14,040 nucleotides of DNA from NCBI GenBank assembly GCA_009783865.1, contig WRCR01000047.1:1-14040 (forward strand), written 5' to 3'. The position numbers were made by a program, and so were the translations under genes. Source of the stretch: Planctomycetaceae bacterium. Lineage in GTDB: Bacteria; Planctomycetota; Planctomycetia; Pirellulales; Thermoguttaceae. The notes below the pieces were generated by a model that searched no databases, was not told the origin of the DNA, and saw nothing but the letters and a program-made list of their open reading frames with translations. The stretch's first letter is position 1, and each line of letters begins with the position of its first letter. Below, piece by piece: positions 1 to 6,973 of this stretch.

Positions 1-28
1 AAATTCCACACGAATTGAGAGAACTGCT

Positions 29-1669
29 ATGAGAAAGACCTTACTCGCATCAGTAACCGTCGTGGTTTTATGCGCCGCATTGTTTAGTATCATATTCGTT
101 GTTTTCGTCAGAGAGCTGCCGCAAACACAACGAGAGCCGCCGACTGCGTCGCCGGTTGTTACCGGACGCTTCGTTCAAGAATCGGGTGAACCCATTCCGA
201 AAGTTGAGATTGTGTTTCGCTGGGAAGAGGCACGCAAAGCCCCTGTTTTGTCGGACAAAAACGGACAATTTTCCTTTCCGGTCAGCAAAGAAGAACGTGT
301 GGTCGTACTCGCACGACACGAAAATTTTGTCTTCAAGCGATTCATCGTGAAAGAACAAGAAGACGACCGCAGCGAAATTCCGCTGGGAGACATCGTTCTC
401 AAAAGCGGTTTCAAACCGGCGATTCAAGTTCTCGACAAAAAGGGCAAGCCGGTCAACAATGTTTGGGTCCAACTCGACACAGTGATTTCGCAGGAGGAAT
501 TGGACGCACAAAACAGGGAGACACAAGCGGAACAGGAAGCACGAACGAGAGTTGGTATAACGGCAGCAGAAATAGATATGCTCATGAAGGAAAGAATGGA
601 GCGGGAACGCAGCCGTTCAAATGATGTGCTGGATAGGGCGCATTTTAGGCAATATGCATTTAGGGAAGCGTTGACCAATGCCAGCGGCAAGGCGGTTCTT
701 GGTCCCGTGGAAGCAGGAAACTTTTTTGCCCGCGTTGTTGACAGACCATCTCACAACGGTCTGTTTTTCAGGAACGACGATAAATTGTTCGTTCTCGCTC
801 GTGTTGCCAAATTTCAATCGTCGGCAAGACCTATCAAAGGGGTGTATGAAGCGGCGGCACTCACTCTGTCGCCGGATTCACCAACGGCAGCGATTCAAGC
901 GGTGGAATCCATCAATGTTACTGTCCGCTTTTCGGGTACAGCCGCTCGCGGACGTACAGCGATAGGAAGCATTAGCGGCGGACGAGATAAAGAAGTCAGC
1001 CCTGATTTTTCCGAAGCGACATTGTCAACGCTTTACCAGAACAGGTCTCTTGACAAGGATAAACTGCTGTTTGCAATTCCGCTTCGATTGCAGGAGGCGA
1101 CTCTCAGTCCCAGCGTGATACAGTCCGGTGCTGCTTATCGGGAGTATCAAAACGAACTCGCTTACCGCTGCTTCATTGACGGCAAGGAAATTGAGCAGAA
1201 ACGTCGGGCATGGTCGTATAGTTTTCCAATAGAACCGTTTGACGGCGACAAGGAGATTCAAATCGCCGTCTATAAGGCACCGGTTATCACGCTTCATGCG
1301 GTTGACGAAGAGGGAAAACCAATAAAGGAATACTTTGCCGGTGCCCAATACACAAGACATGCTTCAATGCCGGAGATTTTATGGGATGCCGAAGGCGTGC
1401 GTTTCAAGAATTTTGAAAAACGTTTCCTACTGATTTGCTGGACACAGATTGCAAATAAACTGCACTATCCCTACGCTGATATGGACGTTGAGTTCGGCTG
1501 GCGGAATTTCGGCAAGGATGCTTCGAAGGTGAATGCCGACCACATTCTTCCCGATGAGGAACTGCGTTTGTACGTCGTCGCCAAGGATTACGCTGTCGCC
1601 GAACAAACTATCCCGAAATTGAAGGAAGGCGAAAAGAAGGAATTGACCATTACACTGAAACGAGAGTAA
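29..1669 (+). CDS. Membrane-anchored protein with carboxypeptidase-regulatory-like domain
   Basis: 546 aa, specific function unknown. Residues about 5-28 form one hydrophobic segment after a short Arg/Lys start (MRKTLLASV), so the protein is a signal-anchored or exported envelope protein. Residues about 43-125 look like a carboxypeptidase-regulatory/transthyretin-like beta sandwich: a 'VTGRFVQESGEPIPKVEI' strand, then 'SDKNGQFSFPV', a pattern common in planctomycete surface proteins. Residues about 155-200 are charged and probably helical. Further beta-rich repeats follow, including 'ITLHAVDEEGKPIKEYF' and a final strand ending 'LTITLKRE'. I see no catalytic motif; this fold usually serves binding or structure. 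ATG at 29 follows a weak purine-rich GAGAGAA. The 3' end overlaps the convergent integrase remnant by 20 bases. The reading frame and fold are well supported; the role is not. Confidence 0.8.
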   Translation: MRKTLLASVTVVVLCAALFSIIFVVFVRELPQTQREPPTASPVVTGRFVQESGEPIPKVEIVFRWEEARKAPVLSDKNGQFSFPVSKEERVVVLARHENFVFKRFIVKEQEDDRSEIPLGDIVLKSGFKPAIQVLDKKGKPVNNVWVQLDTVISQEELDAQNRETQAEQEARTRVGITAAEIDMLMKERMERERSRSNDVLDRAHFRQYAFREALTNASGKAVLGPVEAGNFFARVVDRPSHNGLFFRNDDKLFVLARVAKFQSSARPIKGVYEAAALTLSPDSPTAAIQAVESINVTVRFSGTAARGRTAIGSISGGRDKEVSPDFSEATLSTLYQNRSLDKDKLLFAIPLRLQEATLSPSVIQSGAAYREYQNELAYRCFIDGKEIEQKRRAWSYSFPIEPFDGDKEIQIAVYKAPVITLHAVDEEGKPIKEYFAGAQYTRHASMPEILWDAEGVRFKNFEKRFLLICWTQIANKLHYPYADMDVEFGWRNFGKDASKVNADHILPDEELRLYVVAKDYAVAEQTIPKLKEGEKKELTITLKRE

Positions 1670-2003
1670 GAAATCGAGTGTTTCCTGCGGGTTCTGCTAC
1701 CTTTTTTGCTACCTCTTTTTTGTCCATCCGCAATCCTGCTAGAGCGGCATAATCGCTCTCCAACACTTGACGATAATGTGCCATCGCAACCTGTTCCGTA
1801 TGTCCCATTATCGCATTACAAACATGTGCCGGAAATTGATTTATCAATTCCGTTGCCCTCGATGACCTTAAGTTCATTCCCAGTTTCGGCAATACCAAGT
1901 CCACCCGCTTTGCGATTATCTGCAACCAATATGGTAAATTAAACTCCGCCGTAATATGCGGAAATATGTTAGCAAAATTCGACTTTGAAGGTGACGCGGT
2001 ACC
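1650..2003 (-). pseudogene. C-terminal remnant of a tyrosine recombinase (integrase)
   Basis: Read on the minus strand, this open stretch carries the end of a phage-type tyrosine recombinase catalytic domain. It has the Arg-containing 'NLRSSRATEL' motif, then 'MGHTEQVAMAHYRQV', which supplies the late His (GHT) and the nucleophile Tyr (HYRQ). The homologous reading continues upstream of the only start-like codon (TTG at 1925) as 'FPHITAEFNLPYWLQIIAKR', until an in-frame stop at 2004-2006. There is no ATG and no N-terminal DNA-binding or first catalytic-Arg region. About 117 codons remain of a protein usually over 300 aa, so this is a 5'-truncated relic. Its first part underlies the promoter region of the metallo-hydrolase gene, and its end overlaps the preceding CDS. 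It probably marks an old mobile-element insertion. Assignment is from motif recognition. Confidence 0.72.
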
Positions 2004-2016
2004 CTATTATAGCCGA

Positions 2017-2045
2017 TTGCATTGCGATATCGTCTTTGCTACAAT
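2017..2045 (+). promoter_or_regulatory. Sigma70-like promoter of the metallo-hydrolase gene
   Basis: A TTGCAT -35 box (2017-2022) and a TACAAT -10 box (2040-2045) are separated by exactly 17 bases. The predicted start of transcription near 2052 gives a leader of about 38 bases before the ATG at 2090. The position just outside the integrase relic and just before an otherwise promoterless gene supports it. Confidence 0.5.
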
Positions 2046-2089
2046 TATCGGCGGTTGTTTTCTCTTGTCCTCTTTCCCCTTTTAATACG

Positions 2090-3004
2090 ATGAAACATTT
2101 ATTATCTCTTTTCACTTTGCTCGCGGTAATGTTTGCAGCGAATTCACTTTTTGCGCAGCGGGACTTCTTTCACGAAACGACACTTCTTGCCCCGAAAGAC
2201 ACGAGTAAGACCGCTTTTCCCGCTACGGTGCTTCTTAACCTTGCCGGTGCAGACCGAAAAATGGAAGCGGGACTTTTTCCGGCAGCAGACCCGGCAACTA
2301 TCGAAAAGTACCTGCCGAAAGGCGGCGCGCCTGCAAGCACCACCTCGTATGCTCTCGCAGTCGGTCAAGAGACGATTCTTTTCGACACGGGACTTGGAGA
2401 CGTAAATTGGCTCAAAACCCTGAATGCACTTGTACCTATTGTCGGCAACAGAGCAAAGCCGGAAAACGTGAAGTTGATTTTGTTGACTCATTTGCACGGC
2501 GACCATGTCGGCGGACTTCTGCAAGAAAATGCCCGGCGTTTTCCCAATGCGAAGGTACTTTGCTCAAAACCGGAGTACGATGAAACACCGCCGCAGCAAC
2601 TTGAAAAGTTCAAGGCAGCGTATGGTAAGGATTTTGCAGCGTTCAATTTCGATGATATTGTTTTTGAAAACGCAGAATATAAAGTCAAAATAAAAGCGTT
2701 GGACGCATCGGGACACACGCCGGGACACACTGTATTTTTGGCGGAGTTTGAGTCGGACGGAGCGGCAGTCAAAAAGTTGATAATCGGCGATTTGCTTCAT
2801 GCTGCGGCGTTGCAGTTTCCTGCACCGGAAGTTTGTGCGCGGTATGATAGAGAGCCGGCAAAGGCGGTCGTTGCCCGCAAGCGGATTTTGGATTTCGCGG
2901 CGAAGGAAAAGATACCGGTGAAAGGAATGCACTTTCCGTTTCCATACGAGGGAGAGGTAGAGAAAAACGACAGCGGCGGATATGTTTTCAGAACTAACGA
3001 ATAA
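2090..3004 (+). CDS. Exported metallo-beta-lactamase-fold hydrolase
   Basis: 304 aa. The start is set at ATG 2090, which opens a clean signal peptide (MKHLLSLFTLLAVMFAANSLFAQ, cleavage near residue 22). An upstream TTG at 1985 would add 35 residues lying over the promoter and is rejected. Metal-binding residues of the family are visible: HLHGDH at residues 134-139, His209 in 'SGHTPGH', Asp234 in 'IIGDLLH' and His281 in 'GMHFPFP'. This is the full two-metal set, so the enzyme is probably active in the periplasm. The pattern resembles the lactonase-like and general hydrolase branch of the superfamily (AHL-lactonase and relatives); the substrate cannot be read from sequence. The gene has its own promoter and a downstream hairpin terminator, so it appears to be a single-gene unit. 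Confidence 0.88.
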   Translation: MKHLLSLFTLLAVMFAANSLFAQRDFFHETTLLAPKDTSKTAFPATVLLNLAGADRKMEAGLFPAADPATIEKYLPKGGAPASTTSYALAVGQETILFDTGLGDVNWLKTLNALVPIVGNRAKPENVKLILLTHLHGDHVGGLLQENARRFPNAKVLCSKPEYDETPPQQLEKFKAAYGKDFAAFNFDDIVFENAEYKVKIKALDASGHTPGHTVFLAEFESDGAAVKKLIIGDLLHAAALQFPAPEVCARYDREPAKAVVARKRILDFAAKEKIPVKGMHFPFPYEGEVEKNDSGGYVFRTNE

Positions 3005-3062
3005 TATCTCATTTTTCATTTAGACGGTACTTCGGCTTCAAGAGCCCGTTATAAAAACAAAA

Positions 3063-3090
3063 ACGAGACCATTAAGGTCTCGTCTCTTTT
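3063..3090. terminator. Bidirectional intrinsic terminator
   Basis: A perfect 8-bp stem, ACGAGACC (3063-3070) with GGTCTCGT (3076-3083), closes a 5-base loop. On the plus strand it is followed by CTCTTTT; on the minus strand it is followed by TTTTGTTTTT. It lies between the converging metallo-hydrolase (+) and helix-turn-helix/receiver (-) genes and would end both transcripts; the minus-strand T tract is the better one. A second perfect hairpin, TCCGTT (3094-3099)/AACGGA (3103-3108), lies beside it. Confidence 0.7.
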
Positions 3091-3213
3091 GTATCCGTTC
3101 TAAACGGAATAATAAATACACTGTACCCGTCATGAATCAAGAACTGTAAAACAGCCGAAACATCCGCCATTCCTTTATCGGAGCCAAGAGGAACGACGGG
3201 ATGTTCTGAAATG

Positions 3214-3786
3214 TCAAACTAGTTCTTTCTTCGTTCCGATTAAAGTGCGAAGCCGTTCTGCCAACAAAGATGGGTCAAACGGCTTCTTAAACGTTTCGTT
3301 GATGCTGGAGCGGTCAAAACTCATCGAATTGCCGTCATCTGGCAACAGGGCAATAATAATGACATCCTTAAACTCGCCGCTTCTACGCAGATTTTGGCAG
3401 ATTTGAACCGCGTCTGGCGGTCCAATCGAAAAATCAACGATGATGCAGTCGGGGTGAAAACTTTCTGCCTGAATACCGGCATCAAAACCGCTTGCAGCGG
3501 CGGCAACGCGGAACGATTTCTCGCCCGACAGTTCCCGTTTCAGTCCATCGACTAGAACCTCGTCTTGCGCGACCACTAAGACTTTGGCGAGAGTTTCATT
3601 TTCTAACTCTCCCAAAGGCATGCCATGTTCCTTGAGAAACTTTATCAGGTTTTCCCTCGGAATCCGGCGGTCTTGCGAGCCGGGTATGCGATAGCCCTTG
3701 AGCCGTCCAGAGTCGAACCATTTGCTGACGGTGCGCGGTGCCACCTTACAGATTTGGGCGACTTGTCCAGTTGTAAAAACCTTCAT
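3214..3786 (-). CDS. Helix-turn-helix / receiver-like regulator
   Basis: 190 aa, probably cytoplasmic and DNA-binding. Residues about 3-52 (TTGQVAQICKVAPRTVSKWF, then 'GYRIPGSQDRRIPRENL') match an excisionase/BldC-like winged helix-turn-helix. Residues about 69-185 resemble a response-regulator receiver: phosphoacceptor-like Asp118 in 'IIVDFSIG' and Lys168 in 'FKKPFD'. The acidic pocket is reduced to 'AQDE' (residues 73-76), where receivers usually have two or three acidic residues, and the Thr/Ser switch position reads 'ALLPDD'. Phosphorylation is therefore doubtful. I recognise this arrangement as conserved in planctomycetes; targets are unknown. ATG at 3786 is chosen because GGAG (3795-3798) sits 8 bases upstream and the helix-turn-helix starts at once; a start at 3852 would add 22 residues without domain content. 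No kinase gene is adjacent. Confidence 0.85.
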   Translation of the reverse strand: MKVFTTGQVAQICKVAPRTVSKWFDSGRLKGYRIPGSQDRRIPRENLIKFLKEHGMPLGELENETLAKVLVVAQDEVLVDGLKRELSGEKSFRVAAAASGFDAGIQAESFHPDCIIVDFSIGPPDAVQICQNLRRSGEFKDVIIIALLPDDGNSMSFDRSSINETFKKPFDPSLLAERLRTLIGTKKELV

Positions 3787-4280
3787 TGTAGGTACTCCGA
3801 TTATTCTACATTTTTTACCGTCCCGAATGTTCTCCTTCCATTCAGGACCCAACCGCCCTCTTTAGTCCGCTATCTTCCTGCCGGCTTCCTGCCGGTTAAA
3901 ATAGCGGAAATCTGGGTTAGGGCATAACGATTTCTCGCTTCTATTTTCAGGACTTTCCGGCAATTCTATCTGCGGCAGGCGAATCCCTTCATTCCTGCAG
4001 GAAAAATTATCGGCAAACAATCCAACCGAAAATAAGAAATTGTGCAAACAACATTCCTTTTGCTGCAACAAACCCTCGTACTTCGGCATACAGGAAATTC
4101 TTTGTTGAGTAATGTCGGCATTGCTTCAATCTGCCGTTTGTTTTTACGGTATTTTCTGGGAGGTTCCCGCAATAACACTCAACAAAAACGTTTCCTATGT
4201 GCTTTTTATCGGCTTTTTGCTAATAGACACTTTAGAAAGAATATCGGTCAACTCCGAAATTTATAGTAACGTATATTTTG
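3787..4280. other. 494-base gap, no convincing gene
   Basis: This gap lies downstream of the deacetylase-like pair and upstream of the helix-turn-helix/receiver gene, all on the minus strand. The minus-strand frames here (70 and 75 codons) show no recognisable domain. It holds the Shine-Dalgarno sequence of the regulator gene (3795-3798), a tandem 11-mer flanked by a small inverted repeat (3867-3907), and a 10-bp inverted repeat TTTGTTGAGT (4101-4110)/ACTCAACAAA (4177-4186). I see no clear terminator after the gene ending at 4281 and no strong promoter. Confidence 0.5.
3867..3907. repeat. Tandem 11-mer within a 7-bp inverted repeat
   Basis: CTTCCTGCCGG occurs twice head to tail (3874-3884 and 3885-3895). 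The pair is enclosed by CCGCTAT (3867-3873) and ATAGCGG (3901-3907), which can pair. It lies 81-121 bases upstream of the regulator start, so it could be a leader hairpin or an operator-like site. Function is a guess. Confidence 0.4.
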
Positions 4281-5516
4281 TTAACCTTTTACCAGTAAGT
4301 CGTTGAGAAAAACCGGTTTGTATCCCCGCTCGGCGGCAAATGCAAACGCTCTGTCAAGACGTTCCCAATGGTCCGGCAGATAATTCTTGTAAAATGACCA
4401 AAAGTATTGCTCATGCGTCATCAAGTCAAGGAATTCCGCCGTGTTTGGGTCAGATACCGCTTTTTCGAGAATCGGTACAACATTAGCAAGCGGAACAGTA
4501 TTGATAACCATATCCATTTTGGAAAAGACGATGCCGCTGTCCTCATCGAGAAGAAAATCGTTCCTGTTTAAGTAATCGCTGCGGAAATTGTCCATCTGAT
4601 AGCATACTTGATAATTTCCGTCAGCCCGTTTGGTAAAATAACCGCTCAGAAACGTAACACCGTGCGCCGCCAGCGGCTTGTATGTCTCCGGTCGGATAGT
4701 ACCCCAATGAATAACCGTTGCCGGAAGATATGTTTCCTCGCCGGCAAAGCGTTTGATTTCCTTTTCGATTTGAACGAAGTCGGCAATCAGCGTTTCCGCC
4801 GAAGCATCCTTGTACGGTTCATTAGGAAATTCCCGCTTAGCGTGGAACAACAATCGAAGCCAGTCGGCGTTGTCGCGCCATTCAGATTTGTATTTATCCG
4901 AAAACATCGAAAGATTGAAAGGTTCCCGCTCGACATTGAGACGCTGCTCATCCCCCGATGTTTCGTAGAATATATTCAAGGCAACTTTCGTCCCGTATTT
5001 CTGATGCATTTTTCGGAGATTTCCGAGAAGATAATCATCGAAAATACTTTTGTAGTTGTTCCGATGTATTTCCCGCAAACAAAAAATCGTGTCATCTATC
5101 GTGAAACGGTATCGCGGCTCGGAATTTTTTAGCCAAAGAACCTTGACCCGCGCTTCTTTCGTTTCGTTTGAAGGGGACTTCGCCTGAACGACAATGTCGT
5201 TCATTTCCTGCCGCAGTTCGATTTCCGCCTCAAATGTTTTTCCGTTTCTATGGGTAGCAATTCCGTTAATGGTCACGGCAGCATCGGACGGTGCTTCGCC
5301 GGAAACCTTGATTTTCAAGGCAACCGGTTTGCCGCTGCCGTCTTCGACAACGCCGACAACGGGCTCTTTCAATCGGCGATGCAGAACAGCACCGTTAAAT
5401 GGCTGCGCTATTTGGATTCCAGTGTCCGCTGATGCCTCGGCAAACACGGCGGGAATTCCTGCGGAAATACCGGCGGTAATACCGGCAAGAGATGATAAAA
5501 AGTTGCGGCGTTTCAT
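4281..5516 (-). CDS. Tat-exported polysaccharide-deacetylase-like protein, copy 1
   Basis: 411 aa. The N-terminus MKRRNFLSSLAGITAG is a Tat-type signal (RRNFL, then a hydrophobic stretch ending AVFAEA), so the folded protein is exported. Residues about 33-130 form an Ig-like beta domain ('IQIAQPFNGAVLHRRL' to 'VKVLWLKNS'). Residues about 135-405 look like a deacetylase/glycosidase-type beta/alpha barrel: Asp141-Asp142 in 'RFTIDDTIF', 'KYGTKVALNIFYET', His225 in 'LLFHAKREFP', His270 in 'VIHWGT', His368 in 'THEQYFW'. The Asp and His residues are plausible metal ligands, but the classic NodB HxxxH motif is not evident, so deacetylase activity is unproven. It starts 24 bases after the stop of its paralogue with no Shine-Dalgarno sequence, which suggests coupled expression from the same transcript. 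Confidence 0.75.
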   Translation of the reverse strand: MKRRNFLSSLAGITAGISAGIPAVFAEASADTGIQIAQPFNGAVLHRRLKEPVVGVVEDGSGKPVALKIKVSGEAPSDAAVTINGIATHRNGKTFEAEIELRQEMNDIVVQAKSPSNETKEARVKVLWLKNSEPRYRFTIDDTIFCLREIHRNNYKSIFDDYLLGNLRKMHQKYGTKVALNIFYETSGDEQRLNVEREPFNLSMFSDKYKSEWRDNADWLRLLFHAKREFPNEPYKDASAETLIADFVQIEKEIKRFAGEETYLPATVIHWGTIRPETYKPLAAHGVTFLSGYFTKRADGNYQVCYQMDNFRSDYLNRNDFLLDEDSGIVFSKMDMVINTVPLANVVPILEKAVSDPNTAEFLDLMTHEQYFWSFYKNYLPDHWERLDRAFAFAAERGYKPVFLNDLLVKG

Positions 5517-5540
5517 AGCAGTAGAGTGTAAATTGTTGTG

Positions 5541-6773
5541 TTAAACATTGTCAAGCCCCAACGGCGGGTCATTGATGAAAACCGGCTTGTAGCCGTGTTC
5601 GGTGACAAACGCAAACGCCCTGTCGAGACGCTCCCAATGGTCGGGCATATATCTATTGTAAAACTCCCAAAAGTATTGTTCGTGGGTCACCAAATCAAGG
5701 AGTTCCGCCGCATTCGGGTCGGCAATAGTTTTTTCGAGCGACGGCACAATGGAGTCCAGCGACACATTGTTGACAGCACCCAAGGCAAACTTGGAAAAAA
5801 CTATGCCGCTGTCAACATCAAGGAGGAGTTTGTGTTTGACCAGATAGGCGCAACGGAGAGCGTCGAGTTGATAACTGACATAGTCACTCCTCTGAAAGGA
5901 ACCACTGAGTACCGTAACCCCGTGCGCCGCCAGCGGTTTGTAGGTCTCCGGTTTTATCGTTCCCCAATGAATAACCGTTGCAGGAAGATACGTTTCCTCA
6001 CCGGCAAAGCGTTTGATTTCCCTCTCTATCTGAACGAAGTCGGCAATCAGCGTTTCCGGCGATGCGTTCATGTACGGTGAATCGGGAAACTCACATTTGG
6101 AATGAAAAAGCAGCCGAAGCCAGTCGGCGTTGTCGCGCCATTCCGATTTGTATTTGTCCGAAAACATCGAAAGATTGAAATACTCTTTTTTGACTTTGAT
6201 TCTCTCTTCCTCCGATGTTTCGTAAAACAAATTCAATGCAAATTTCGTACCATATTTCTGGTGCAGTTTTCGGAGATTTCCGAGAAAATAATCCTCGAAG
6301 ATACTTTTGTAATTGCTCTGATGTATCTCCCGCAAACAAAAAATTGTGTCATCTATCGTGAAACGATATCGCGGCACGGAATTTTTCAGCCAGATAACCT
6401 TGAGTCGTGTCTCTTTCGTTTCATTTGAAGGGGACTTCGCTTGAACGACTATGTCGTTCATTTTCTGCCGGAGTTCGATTTCCGTTTCAAATGCTTTTCC
6501 GTTTCTACGGGCAACAATTCCATTAACGGTCACGGCTGCGTCGGACGGTGCTTCGCCGGAGACCTTGATTTTCAGGGCAACCGGTTTGCCGCTGGAATCC
6601 TCGACAACACCAACAACAGGGTCTTTCAAGCGGCGATGCAGAACGGCACCGTTGAAGGGCTGCGCTATTTGGATTCCGGTGTCCGCTGATGTCTCGGCAA
6701 ACACGGCGGGAAGTCCGGCGGAAAGACCAGCGGTTATTCCGGCAAGAGATGATAAAAAGTTGCGGCGTTTCAT
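5541..6773 (-). CDS. Tat-exported polysaccharide-deacetylase-like protein, copy 2
   Basis: 410 aa, first gene of the pair. It has the same architecture as copy 1: Tat signal MKRRNFLSS, Ig-like domain, then a barrel with 'RFTIDDTIF', 'LLFHSKCEFP', 'VIHWGT' and 'THEQYFW'. ATG 6773 is preferred over 6791, because it aligns exactly with the start of copy 1 and places RR at residues 3-4. Large parts are nearly identical to copy 1 at the DNA level, for example around 6121-6180 versus 4861-4920. The segment after 'LAAHGVT' is strongly different ('LSGSFQRSDYVSYQLDALR' here), and the C-terminus differs (NDPPLGLDNV versus NDLLVKG). This points to tandem duplication followed by divergence of one part. 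Role inferred: an envelope or extracellular glycan-modifying enzyme; substrate unknown. Confidence 0.75.
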   Translation of the reverse strand: MKRRNFLSSLAGITAGLSAGLPAVFAETSADTGIQIAQPFNGAVLHRRLKDPVVGVVEDSSGKPVALKIKVSGEAPSDAAVTVNGIVARRNGKAFETEIELRQKMNDIVVQAKSPSNETKETRLKVIWLKNSVPRYRFTIDDTIFCLREIHQSNYKSIFEDYFLGNLRKLHQKYGTKFALNLFYETSEEERIKVKKEYFNLSMFSDKYKSEWRDNADWLRLLFHSKCEFPDSPYMNASPETLIADFVQIEREIKRFAGEETYLPATVIHWGTIKPETYKPLAAHGVTVLSGSFQRSDYVSYQLDALRCAYLVKHKLLLDVDSGIVFSKFALGAVNNVSLDSIVPSLEKTIADPNAAELLDLVTHEQYFWEFYNRYMPDHWERLDRAFAFVTEHGYKPVFINDPPLGLDNV

Positions 6774-6811
6774 GGCAGTTATCAAAAGCAAAGTATCGAA
6801 GTAAAATGCAC

Positions 6812-6840
6812 AGCATATCCTACAGGAGGCGAAAATTCAA
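6812..6840 (-). promoter_or_regulatory. Possible promoter of the deacetylase-like pair
   Basis: On the minus strand TTGAAT (6835-6840) and TATGCT (6812-6817) are separated by 17 bases, each matching 4 of 6 consensus bases. Transcription would begin near 6805, about 32 bases before the ATG at 6773. This is a weak prediction. Confidence 0.3.
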
Positions 6841-6918
6841 TCGGCAAGCCGCAACCGCCGAACAAACAGGGTGTGTAAAAAATTCTGAAAATCTGATAGT
6901 ACTTAATGAAGAAACCGG

Positions 6919-6927
6919 TGTTATAAT
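6919..6927 (+). promoter_or_regulatory. Extended -10 promoter of the PilM-like gene
   Basis: A perfect TATAAT (6922-6927) is preceded by TG and one base, forming an extended -10 element. No good -35 box lies 16-18 bases upstream, which extended -10 promoters can tolerate. The predicted start near 6934 leaves a leader of about 40 bases before ATG 6974. Confidence 0.45.
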
Positions 6928-6973
6928 AATGTAGCCCGTGTCATTTTTGCCCTTTACCCGCTGTATTTTTCCT

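Noticed and set aside
2144..2524. 126-codon minus-strand frame inside the metallo-hydrolase gene
   Set aside because: It is antisense to the coding sequence that carries the metal-binding motifs; it is rich in Cys/Arg/Lys, as expected for a shadow frame.
3787..3852. 22-residue N-terminal extension of the helix-turn-helix/receiver protein
   Set aside because: The extension has no domain content, and a good GGAG sits 8 bases upstream of the internal ATG at 3786.
4608..5132. 174-codon plus-strand reading frame opposite deacetylase-like copy 1
   Set aside because: It is antisense to a clearly conserved protein. Similar frames opposite copy 2 (5538-6080, 6102-6428) reflect the shared DNA of the duplication, and no domain is recognisable.
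6821..6830. Strong AGGAGG-like Shine-Dalgarno sequence on the plus strand in the gap before the PilM-like gene
   Set aside because: No start codon lies at a suitable distance and the downstream frame shows no gene, so it is probably chance.
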